Source: an uncultured Rhodospirillaceae bacterium (GTDB lineage Bacteria; Pseudomonadota; Alphaproteobacteria; Rhodospirillales; Casp-alpha2). From it: a stretch of 8,643 bases of DNA. Location: the NCBI GenBank assembly GCA_913048145.1, contig CAJWVP010000110.1, positions 1 to 8,643 on the forward strand, given 5' to 3'. The position numbers and the translations under genes are program-made. Under the pieces are notes generated by a model. It had not been told where the DNA came from and did no database searches. It worked only from the letters and a program-made list of their open reading frames with translations. Positions 1 through 5,063 of the stretch are shown in pieces. Position 1 is the first letter of the stretch. Each line of letters begins with the position of its first letter.

Positions 1-1
1 G

Positions 2-499
2 CTCATGTGGAATCCCGGGTTCCCATTCCTTGAACAGCAACCAGCTGTGTTGATCGGCCATCACCGGGCGTTCTGCATGTATTCGCATCACCATCGCGGC
101 ACTCGGGAAACACCGGGCCTGGTGCTGGGCCTGGACGTCGGCGGACAGTGCCTCGGCGTGGCCTTTCGTATCGCGCCCGAAGACTGGCCATCAACCTACA
201 CCTACCTCAACGAACGCGAGCTGGTCGGCAACTACGCCTATGTGCCAAAGGTGGTCGAGATCATGCTCGCCACGGGCCCTGTGGCGGCCTTGACCTATGT
301 GGCCAATCCGGACCATCCCAATTACGCAGGCCCCCTGCCCATAGATACGGCCGTTGCAGTCATCCTGCGGGCATCAGGCATCGGCGGGCGCAACCGTGAT
401 TATCTGATAGAATTGGTGCGCAAGCTGGAATTTCTGGGCCAACACGATCCAGACCTACACAACCTGCTGGAGCGCGTGAAGGCAGTCGGAGGAAACTAA
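2..499 (+). CDS. chaC: ChaC-like gamma-glutamylcyclotransferase, 5' end cut by window edge
   Basis: ChaC-family enzymes act in the cytoplasm and release 5-oxoproline from the gamma-glutamyl group of glutathione. About 165 residues are visible, opening in frame with L-M-W-N-P-G-F, the end of the family's Y-G-S-L-M-W-N-P-G-F substrate-binding loop. The gene therefore starts upstream of the window, and the Met at 5 is internal. Further family landmarks follow: H-R-A-F-C (visible residues 20-24, counting the Met at 5 as 1), H-R-G-T (30-33), P-G-L-V-L-G-L-D (37-44), G-V-A-F-R (51-55) and Y-L-N-E-R-E (67-72). The final Glu, encoded at 218-220, aligns with the catalytic glutamate of the family. A late Y-x-G-P-L segment also fits. 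The reading frame ends in TAA at 497-499 and shows no break. The last codons contain GGAGGA (488-493), which serves the next ORF, and the TAA shares its last A with that ORF's ATG. Specificity for glutathione is inferred from the family, not shown here. Confidence 0.92.
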   Translation, partial: LMWNPGFPFLEQQPAVLIGHHRAFCMYSHHHRGTRETPGLVLGLDVGGQCLGVAFRIAPEDWPSTYTYLNERELVGNYAYVPKVVEIMLATGPVAALTYVANPDHPNYAGPLPIDTAVAVILRASGIGGRNRDYLIELVRKLEFLGQHDPDLHNLLERVKAVGGN

Positions 500-600
500 T
501 GGACGGGTCAACAGATATGCTAAGATGGCTTGATTCGGTCGTTAACCGCACCTTAAAGGCCACCATGGATACTAACGGCTCTCGGACAGGATGGATGTGA
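499..600 (+). CDS. 33-residue small protein, coupled to chaC and fliN
   Basis: I do not recognise this protein. It is too short for most gene callers, but its signals are good. GGAGGA at 488-493 lies 5 bases before ATG at 499, a near-ideal Shine-Dalgarno sequence and the best one in the left part of the window. The start overlaps the chaC stop (TAATG, 497-501), and its own TGA (598-600) overlaps a fliN start (TGATG, 598-602). The product has a likely amphipathic helix around residues 7-24 (L-R-W-L-D-S-V-V followed by N-R-T-L-K), no signal peptide and no cysteine. It could be a real small protein, a leader that feeds ribosomes into fliN, or the shifted remnant of a longer FliN N-terminus: 33 plus 101 residues is close to the 137 of E. 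coli FliN. No homopolymer slippery site is visible at the junction, which argues for stop/restart rather than frameshifting. Confidence 0.55.
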   Translation: MDGSTDMLRWLDSVVNRTLKATMDTNGSRTGWM

Positions 601-905
601 TGGAAGACGAACCCCAAACAGTCGGCGACGTCCTTAGTATAGACGACAACCTTACCGAACTAGACGCGGTCCTTGATGTCAGCGTGGACATCACCGCCGT
701 CCTGGGCACCGCCATAATGCCCATCAGCCAGATCTTGAAGCTTGGCCGTGGCGCGGTTGTGGAACTGAACCGTGGCGTCGGCGAGGACATCGAAATTCAC
801 GCTAACAACCGCCTCGTCGCCACTGGTGAAGTAATCGTCATTGAGGATCGACTGGGTGTAAATATCAATAACATCGTCCGCGTCACCGAGACCATTTCCC
901 GCTAA
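600..905 (+). CDS. fliN: flagellar motor switch protein FliN-like (SpoA/FliMN C-terminal domain)
   Basis: FliN is part of the cytoplasmic C-ring, where with FliM and FliG it sets rotation direction and helps flagellar export. The 101 residues consist of a short acidic N-terminus (1-24) and one SpoA domain (about 25-97). Family landmarks are V-S-V-D-I-T-A-V-L-G (27-36), the I-S-Q-I-L-K-L-G-R-G-A-V-V-E-L run (42-56), N-R-L-V-A-T-G-E-V (70-78) and the D-R-L-G-V-N-I-N-N-I-V end (83-93), all matching the FliN pattern. It lacks the long N-terminal part of the 137-residue E. coli FliN, which is common in short FliN forms. I chose ATG 600 over the in-frame ATG 591 because it overlaps the previous TGA (TGATG) and has AGGA (588-591) 8 bases upstream, while ATG 591 has no spaced ribosome site. 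No other flagellar gene is visible nearby. A SpoA-domain protein of another secretion system is less likely. Confidence 0.85.
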   Translation: MEDEPQTVGDVLSIDDNLTELDAVLDVSVDITAVLGTAIMPISQILKLGRGAVVELNRGVGEDIEIHANNRLVATGEVIVIEDRLGVNINNIVRVTETISR

Positions 906-909
906 TTCC

Positions 910-1113
910 ATGCGCCAGAATGCTGATATTCTGGGAATAGCCGAACTGTTGATCGCAGGATATGACGGCATGGCGCCCATGGGGGCAACGATCTTTACCG
1001 ATCACCTGTCGGCCCGGGGCGACGCGGCGGGGCATGAGACCTGTATGCCGACCGACCTCCTGGCCGAAGACGTCCTGCCCAAGAAAAAGCCGTCCGGAGA
1101 GGTACTAGGCTGA
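910..1113 (+). CDS. hypothetical 67-residue protein
   Basis: I do not recognise this ORF. It starts 4 bases after the fliN stop, has no clear Shine-Dalgarno sequence, and would depend on ribosomes continuing from fliN. G or C is favoured at third positions, which supports coding. The N-terminal half is mildly hydrophobic (I-L-G-I-A-E-L-L-I-A-G, residues 7-17). The C-terminal half is polar and ends in a basic K-K-K-P stretch (58-61). There is no signal peptide or known motif. A perfect 7-base inverted repeat (915-934) covers codons 2 to 9. The ORF ends 6 bases before the stop of the converging protease gene, so it fills the gap exactly. It could be a real last gene of the fliN unit or a chance ORF. 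Confidence 0.4.
   Translation: MRQNADILGIAELLIAGYDGMAPMGATIFTDHLSARGDAAGHETCMPTDLLAEDVLPKKKPSGEVLG
915..934 (+). repeat. short hairpin-forming inverted repeat after fliN
   Basis: CCAGAAT (915-921) and ATTCTGG (928-934) are perfect complements around a 6-base loop, starting 10 bases after the fliN stop. No T-run follows, so it is not a classical intrinsic terminator. It could stabilise the mRNA 3' end, or hide the start of the 67-codon ORF that it overlaps. A 7-base stem can also arise by chance. Confidence 0.35.
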
Positions 1114-1119
1114 GCCCGG

Positions 1120-1818
1120 TTAGGGCTTCAGCACCAAACGGCCGCCGCTCACCTCATAACCCGATAACCGGCCGAGAAAGCTCATCCCGAGCAGAGAGCG
1201 TTTCATGGCCGCGCCGTTCACCGACGCGCGGACGTCCGTGACGACGATGGGACCGATGGCGACCCGGCCCAGGCGCACCGACGCCCCCTTCACTATCCCA
1301 TTCGCGGTCAGATAGGTCTTGGTGAACCGCAATTTCTTAAGATCAAAACCCAACCGGCGGGCGTCGGTGGGGCTCAAGACTACGTCGCTAGCGCCAGTGT
1401 CAACTAGAAACCGAACGTCCTGTCCGTCTACATCGGCCTCGAGCACGAAATGACCGTGCCGGCCGGCGGAAATGGCCACCGCGCCGTCGATCACCTGCCC
1501 TTTATGCGGCAGCAACGCCGCCACGAACCGATCAGCGATCATGCTTACCTCGTGGCGGAACCCGTAACCCAGGACCAACACGCCGCCCAGGGAGATCCAG
1601 ATCAAGCCGTATCTCAGCGCGTGTCCGATGGGCAATCGGCCCCGCAGGAGAAGACTGCCACCTACGAAAGCCAAGATGAGTAGGGTCCGGGTCAGGTTGA
1701 TCTGACCATCCTGGCCGGACAGCGCTTCAGGGACCGCATGCGCCAAATAGACCAGTAGGGCCGAGATGCCGACTACGACGGCGCCTATGATCATCCAGCT
1801 TCGGGGTGAGAAGTTCAT
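1120..1818 (-). CDS. membrane-anchored retropepsin-like aspartic protease (TIGR02281-like)
   Basis: The 232-residue protein has a membrane part and a protease part. Hydrophobic segments lie at about residues 9-28, 44-58 and 69-88. With a cytoplasmic N-terminus, three spans put the C-terminal domain in the periplasm. The protease domain (about 110-232) carries F-L-V-D-T-G-A-S-D (137-145), with D140-T141-G142 as the single catalytic triad of a retropepsin half-site. L-L-G-M-S-F-L (209-215) is the usual closing motif. One D-T-G per chain implies a homodimer, as in retropepsins and in the bacterial TIGR02281 family. PerP of Caulobacter and APRc of Rickettsia show that such enzymes can be periplasmic regulatory proteases, but the substrate here is unknown. 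No strong ribosome site precedes ATG 1818. The neighbour upstream on the same strand is the 82-residue gene, 112 bases away, so co-transcription is possible. Confidence 0.88.
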   Translation of the reverse strand: MNFSPRSWMIIGAVVVGISALLVYLAHAVPEALSGQDGQINLTRTLLILAFVGGSLLLRGRLPIGHALRYGLIWISLGGVLVLGYGFRHEVSMIADRFVAALLPHKGQVIDGAVAISAGRHGHFVLEADVDGQDVRFLVDTGASDVVLSPTDARRLGFDLKKLRFTKTYLTANGIVKGASVRLGRVAIGPIVVTDVRASVNGAAMKRSLLGMSFLGRLSGYEVSGGRLVLKP

Positions 1819-1930
1819 GTGTGTGAGCTGCGCTTATCAAACGTTTCAGTCAAATGGCAGCGCCGGCACCCAAGAATAAAGCCACCAGAATACACAGGCC
1901 TACAGGCTAGAGCCGGCTCATCACGCGGTC

Positions 1931-2179
1931 TCAGGCGCGGGCGTAATCGTCTATGAAACGACGTTTGTCGGCTTCCAATTCGAAGGTGATCTTAAGGCTT
2001 TTCTTGATGAGCTCATCATCCATGCCCTCAACGGTCAGGTTCCATTGACCCTCGCAATAGTCGTCTAGCCAAGCCTCAACTTCTGAAACGGCACTTTGGG
2101 TGCTAAATAGCAACGCGAACGCCAATCTTGCGCGTCGCGGCTTGGCTCCGAGTTCATCAAATTGGGCTTCTTTTGACAT
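1931..2179 (-). CDS. hypothetical 82-residue protein
   Basis: I do not recognise this small protein. It is soluble and acidic, with no signal peptide, membrane span or metal motif. Residues 19-26 (L-A-F-A-L-L-F-S) and 61-69 (S-L-K-I-T-F-E-L-E) look like beta strands, separated by a helix rich in acidic residues and Trp (W37, W46). The tail (D-K-R-R-F-I-D-D-Y) looks helical. A small alpha/beta sandwich is possible, but this is only a reading of residue pattern. Codon use fits a real gene. On the coding strand AGGAG lies 12 bases before ATG 2179, farther than optimal; a second, out-of-frame ATG lies between them, so the start is less certain than the frame. The gene precedes the aspartic protease on the same strand. 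Its upstream region is the AT-rich stretch with repeats and is divergent from the stop-interrupted + strand ORF. Confidence 0.65.
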   Translation of the reverse strand: MSKEAQFDELGAKPRRARLAFALLFSTQSAVSEVEAWLDDYCEGQWNLTVEGMDDELIKKSLKITFELEADKRRFIDDYARA

Positions 2180-2359
2180 CGTTTTCCATCACTCCTAAGG
2201 AATGTCTTGGGGTGTTCGGCATCCGCGGCGAAGTCTTCCACGCATCTCTTGCTATACCATGGACGGCGGGCGTCGCAAACATTCTAGGCTCGCTATCCGG
2301 AAACCAAGGCTGAAAACACAATATTTCGCAGCAGAAACAAAAAATTCAATATGTTGTAT

Positions 2360-2420
2360 GTATGTCACGCTATGCACACATCCTAATTTCTGCTTGGGTA
2401 TGTCACATAAGCTGTGTGAC
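2360..2420. promoter_or_regulatory. repeated GTATGTCAC and dyad in a divergent AT-rich intergenic region
   Basis: The stretch 2180-2432 has no convincing gene. Within it, GTATGTCAC occurs twice (2360-2368 and 2398-2406), start to start 38 bases, about 3.6 helical turns. The second copy runs into a dyad, GTCACA (2402-2407), 7 bases, TGTGAC (2415-2420). The surrounding DNA (about 2310-2420) is clearly AT-richer than its neighbours. The region sits between the - strand 82-residue gene and the + strand interrupted ORF, so it could be an operator for either. The arms are in the opposite order to a CRP site (TGTGA then TCACA), so I do not call it CRP. No clear -35/-10 pair was found. Confidence 0.35.
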
Positions 2421-2432
2421 GGCATAGATGAG

Positions 2433-2645
2433 ATGACCGTGTTCAAGCGACATCGAAATCAACTGACCCTAAAGCTCAATGACGCTGCACTGGCATTGAT
2501 CGAAGGGGCCAGGCGGCGATAACCATCAGAAGCCGCATCCTTGGTGGAATTGGAAACGCGCATCGACGAATTGTGCATCAGTCTTGCGGCCGAGCAACAA
2601 TTGGCCGTCACCTTCGAAAGCCAGTCGCTGCGGATTACCGCCTGA
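2433..2645 (+). pseudogene. small gene interrupted by an in-frame TAA
   Basis: One frame reads from ATG 2433 to TGA 2643-2645, broken only by TAA at 2520-2522, after 29 residues. The first half contains R-N-Q-L-T-L-K-L-N-D-A-A-L. The second half (from 2523) reads like protein: S-L-V-E-L-E-T-R-I-D-E-L, then L-A-A-E-Q-Q-L-A-V, with G/C-rich third positions and regular heptad-like leucines that suggest a short helical or coiled region. An intact product would be about 70 residues. I do not recognise it. Possible readings are a recent nonsense mutation, a sequencing or assembly error, two separate pieces, or stop read-through; the next base is C. No good ribosome site precedes ATG 2433. The opposite-strand frame here is rich in Ser and Cys and looks non-coding. 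Confidence 0.4.
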
Positions 2646-2655
2646 ATCGACGGCG

Positions 2656-3513
2656 TCAAACGTCCAAGCGATAGGTGTCGCCATCCGTTACCAGACGACC
2701 CGCCGTCGGCGTCGCGAAATGGGTGCCGATGATCAGGGTCGGGGTGTCGACGAAACGTCGAAATATCTCGCGCCGGGTTTGTTCGGCCCGCATCGAGTCC
2801 TCATCGACATTCGCGCACCACTCAGGGTGGGCGATCTGGCAAGGGTGATGGAGGAAATCACCAGTGATTAGGGCTTCCTCGCCCTGTGACGAAATTAGCA
2901 CACTCACGTGGCCCGGCGTGTGCCCTGGGGTCGGTACAAGACTAACCCCAGGTGTCACCTGATGGTCCGTCGCTACCAAGTCAACTAGGCCCGCATCAAA
3001 CACGGGTTTCACCGAATCATCGAACACCGGCCCAAAAAATTCGTCATTGCCGCGCTTTTCCCAGAAGGCGAACTCGTCGGCGCCCATCAGGTACCGGGCA
3101 TTGGAAAAGGTCGGAACCCAGCGATCGTTCTCCAGGCGCGTATTCCAGCCCACGTGATCCACATGCAAATGCGTACACAGCACAGCATCAACGATATCGG
3201 TGGGATATCCGGCACCGGCCATGTCATCGAGAAAACCAGTCTGCATATTATCCCAAGCCGGGATCGAGCGAACCTTGTCGTTACCGATACAGGTATCGAC
3301 CACGATACACGCGTTCCCCGTATCGATGATCAACGCATGGATGGAGCCACGCATGCGTCCATCCGCATCGGCGAAATGCGGCTGCAACCAAGGAATCTCG
3401 CGTACCGCTTCCAGCGTCGCGTCGGGCAGGAACCGGCTGAGACCGCCGGACATCTCAATCTCGATAATGCGAGTGACGGTGATCTCACCGATCTTCCATT
3501 TTTCACCAGCCAT
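2656..3513 (-). CDS. metallo-beta-lactamase-fold metallo-hydrolase
   Basis: This 285-residue cytoplasmic protein (no signal peptide) has the full binuclear metal site of the superfamily: T-H-L-H-V-D-H (114-120, ligands H115, H117, D119, H120), P-G-H-T-P-G-H (196-202, first His as ligand), G-D-F (218-220, bridging D219) and G-T-H-F (263-266, H265). The fold opens with the I-I-D-T-G and V-V-D-T-C-I-G strands (62-77). The P-G-H-T-P-G-H form is shared with AHL lactonase-like and other small-molecule hydrolases, but the substrate cannot be told from sequence. The start is well supported: GGAGGAGGAAG (3518-3528, - strand) sits 4 bases before the ATG, the strongest ribosome site in the window. The 352-residue gene ends 22 bases upstream, so the two are almost certainly one operon, and this strong site suggests the hydrolase is made in larger amounts. 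Confidence 0.92.
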   Translation of the reverse strand: MAGEKWKIGEITVTRIIEIEMSGGLSRFLPDATLEAVREIPWLQPHFADADGRMRGSIHALIIDTGNACIVVDTCIGNDKVRSIPAWDNMQTGFLDDMAGAGYPTDIVDAVLCTHLHVDHVGWNTRLENDRWVPTFSNARYLMGADEFAFWEKRGNDEFFGPVFDDSVKPVFDAGLVDLVATDHQVTPGVSLVPTPGHTPGHVSVLISSQGEEALITGDFLHHPCQIAHPEWCANVDEDSMRAEQTRREIFRRFVDTPTLIIGTHFATPTAGRLVTDGDTYRLDV

Positions 3514-3535
3514 GGGACTTCCTCCTCCGTTGGAC

Positions 3536-4594
3536 CTAGGTGATGGTCCAGATCACGCTGTCACCTGCATGCGCCGGGCGCTTCACGACCGCCAAGCGCC
3601 GCATACGATCATGAGCGCAGAGGCACCCTTCCCACAAGGCGTTCCAGACATCGAAGATCACCGGCGACAAATCCGCCATGCCACGGGTCAGGCGCCATCC
3701 CGTCTGGGTGATGGTCATGCCGCTACCGTCGTGCGAGATAACAACCTCATCATCATGAGCCACCGCCATGGCCGTCATGAACCGGCTAAAGGCGCTCAGG
3801 CTCCGGTCCGTGGAATCGAGCCCGAGAATCTCCATAACCCCGGGATAGAACTGCCGCCCGATCAATTGCGCAGTGATGTTGCCGACGGCACAGGTGCGAT
3901 CCGCGCCGATCATCGGAATTAGTTCCGTCAGGCCATTGCGGATGTACTCCATAGCGTAATTGCGCCGCGCCTTATCAAGGCGCGCCTTTGTCCAAATGTT
4001 GCTGTCCAGCGTCGGCGCACGGTCCGGGTCAAATTGCGGCATGATCTCACCGTCGACGAAGCGGGCGCGTTCGTCCGCGCTGAGTTCATGATCATACTCC
4101 ATGAAGTACCCCGAGAACCCGTGTCCCGCATGGGTATCCTGGCTGGTGCAGACGAACCCCAAATTTGGATTCTCAAGGCTTACGCCGTTGTGGCCGTACC
4201 AGCCGCGGACGTAGCCCTGGCCCACCGTGTCGGGAATGCCGCAAATCGCCGTCCCCATGTAGATCCACCGGGGGTGCGGAAACCGGATCCAGGCCTTGGT
4301 TTCTGACTCCTCCACGTATTCGACCTCAACACCACCGATACGGTTCGAAAGGAAGTGATATCGGGCCGCCGCCACGGCATGAGGAAGTCCAGTGAGACCA
4401 AGTTTGTCAAAGCTGGAGAGGAATTTCTCATGGTGTTGGCGTCGGAACAGATTGAATGACCAATCGCCGACAACGTCGTGCCCCTCGCGCGACGACAAGC
4501 TTAAAATTAATCCGCTGAAGAAGTTGTGGTAAAGCATTCCTAAGGCTTGCCAGCCAGCCTCACGGGAACTCTCTGATGCGTGCTCCAACGTCAT
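3536..4594 (-). CDS. hypothetical 352-residue protein, first gene of the hydrolase operon
   Basis: I do not recognise this protein with confidence. It is soluble, with no signal peptide or membrane span. It looks like two parts. Residues about 1-200 hold several conserved-looking aromatic and Gly segments, including F-P-H-P-R-W-I-Y-M-G (105-114), Y-V-R-G-W-Y-G-H-N-G (128-137) and C-T-S-Q-D-T-H-A-G-H-G-F (149-160). Residues about 200-352 end in an alpha/beta stretch with C-L-C-A-H-D (324-329) and G-D-S-V-I-W (344-349). That ending recalls small ligand-binding or hydrolase domains of the ATC-hydrolase (L-2-amino-thiazoline-4-carboxylate) kind, but the resemblance is weak and from memory. His155, His158, Cys149, Cys324 and Cys326 are candidate functional residues. 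The ATG at 4594 is preceded by AAGGGG and AAGG on the - strand. A dyad lies 25-51 bases upstream. The metallo-hydrolase follows after 22 bases, so a shared pathway is likely. Confidence 0.8.
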   Translation of the reverse strand: MTLEHASESSREAGWQALGMLYHNFFSGLILSLSSREGHDVVGDWSFNLFRRQHHEKFLSSFDKLGLTGLPHAVAAARYHFLSNRIGGVEVEYVEESETKAWIRFPHPRWIYMGTAICGIPDTVGQGYVRGWYGHNGVSLENPNLGFVCTSQDTHAGHGFSGYFMEYDHELSADERARFVDGEIMPQFDPDRAPTLDSNIWTKARLDKARRNYAMEYIRNGLTELIPMIGADRTCAVGNITAQLIGRQFYPGVMEILGLDSTDRSLSAFSRFMTAMAVAHDDEVVISHDGSGMTITQTGWRLTRGMADLSPVIFDVWNALWEGCLCAHDRMRRLAVVKRPAHAGDSVIWTIT

Positions 4595-4878
4595 GCCTTA
4601 CCCCTTGTCGCCACAGTCACCGACCACCGCGCTTACGGCGTCGGTCCGTGCGCATCAATTCAGACGCGTTTCAAACCCTTAAAAATGTTGAGCCTTCTCT
4701 CACAGCGGGGTGGGCTTTAGGGATGCGGACGTGGATAGCACCACGGTTGCACTTGACAATGACTAGCTCCATCGGCTTTGGGAACTAACAGCATTTCATG
4801 TTGTTATCCATGGTGCCCATTCCCGCTCAGCATCACAAGGGGCTACAGAGACGATACCAAGTTTCCAAGGAAAGAGAG
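4595..4878. other. intergenic stretch between tRNA-Lys and the 352-residue gene
   Basis: I see no gene in these 284 bases. The longest frame here looks like a chance reading of the opposite strand. The stretch holds two dyads: a strong one at 4619-4645, listed separately, and TAACAGCAT/ATGTTGTTA (4786-4806), a 9-pair stem with one G-T pair and a 3-base loop. The second has no T-run on either side and lies 73 bases past the tRNA 3' end, so it is at best a weak transcript-end signal. TTGACA at 4753-4758 (+ strand) has no fitting -10 box. The promoter of the 352-residue gene must be in this stretch, but I could not place it. Confidence 0.6.
4619..4645 (-). promoter_or_regulatory. dyad in the leader of the 352-residue gene and hydrolase operon
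   Basis: ACCGAC (4619-4624) and GTCGGT (4640-4645) are perfect complements with 15 bases between, and a further CCG/CGG pair inside gives a 6+3 base-pair stem with a small internal loop and a 6-base loop. It lies 25-51 bases before the start codon, so it would be either a hairpin in the mRNA leader or a repressor-type operator near the transcription start. No T-run follows, so it is not a complete attenuator. Which role applies cannot be decided from sequence. Confidence 0.4.
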
Positions 4879-4954
4879 TGGTGGGCGCTGTAGGATTCGA
4901 ACCTACGACCGTTCGATTAAAAGTCGAATGCTCTACCAACTGAGCTAAGCGCCC
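4879..4954 (-). tRNA. tRNA-Lys (anticodon TTT), CCA encoded
   Basis: Read on the - strand, the cloverleaf is complete: acceptor GGGCGCT/AGCGCCC, D-arm GCTC/GAGC with loop AGTTGGTA, anticodon stem TTCGA/TCGAA with loop CTTTTAA, a 5-base variable loop, and T-arm GTAGG/CCTAC with loop TTCGAAT. The anticodon TTT (4919-4921 on the + strand as AAA) reads Lys codons AAA and AAG. The discriminator is A (4882), and the 3' CCA is encoded at 4879-4881. The body is 73 bases, 76 with CCA, and all stems pair perfectly. It has its own promoter upstream. No duplicate of its 3' end is seen in the window, so there is no sign of integration here. Confidence 0.97.
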
Positions 4955-4968
4955 CCAAAAAAGGCTAT

Positions 4969-4985
4969 GGTTCTAGGACAGAACC
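4969..4985 (-). other. hairpin at the 5' end of the pre-tRNA-Lys leader
   Basis: GGTTCT, loop GTCCT, AGAACC form a perfect 6-pair stem with a 5-base loop, starting at the predicted transcription start (G4985). Six bases later comes TTTTTT (4957-4962), just before the mature tRNA 5' end. The stem is separated from the T-run, so it is not a standard terminator. It may protect the primary transcript end or help position RNase P. It could also mark the end of read-through from coaD. Confidence 0.4.
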
Positions 4986-4991
4986 GGCGCG

Positions 4992-5020
4992 ACCATAAGG
5001 ACGCAGAACGGAGCGGTCAA
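4992..5020 (-). promoter_or_regulatory. sigma-70-type promoter of tRNA-Lys
   Basis: On the - strand, TTGACC (5015-5020) and TATGGT (4992-4997) are separated by exactly 17 bases and match the -35 and -10 consensus at 5 and 4 positions. The 6 bases after the -10 box are all G or C, a discriminator typical of stable-RNA promoters under stringent control. A start 7 bases past the -10 box would be the G at 4985, leaving a leader of about 31 bases before the tRNA. The promoter sits in the 109-base gap after coaD, so the tRNA need not depend on gyrA-coaD transcription. Confidence 0.6.
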
Positions 5021-5063
5021 TGCCCTTTATTGCGCATAGATAGCGTAATCCCTGGGGTTCGGA

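Noticed and set aside
1896..1919. Terminator between the 82-residue gene and the protease gene
   Set aside because: GAGCCGGCTC is a palindrome without a loop, and no T-run follows on the - strand.
2402..2420. CRP-type operator
   Set aside because: The arms are GTCACA then TGTGAC, the reverse order of the CRP pattern TGTGA-N6-TCACA, and the spacer is 7 bases.
2202..2432. Open + strand frame upstream of the interrupted small gene
   Set aside because: The translated sequence is rich in Arg, Cys and Ser, runs through the AT-rich repeat region and has no ribosome site, so it reads as non-coding.
3200..3922. Long + strand open frame of 240 codons across the hydrolase operon
   Set aside because: It is antisense to two well-supported genes, one with a complete metal-binding motif set, and has no ribosome site.
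4753..4781. TTGACA as a + strand promoter
   Set aside because: No TATAAT-like box lies 16-18 bases downstream, and no + strand gene follows before the tRNA.
4785..4811. Tiny - strand ORF of 8 codons ending Cys-Cys, overlapping a 9-pair dyad
   Set aside because: It has no proper ribosome site and a reading frame this short is expected by chance; the dyad explains part of its sequence.
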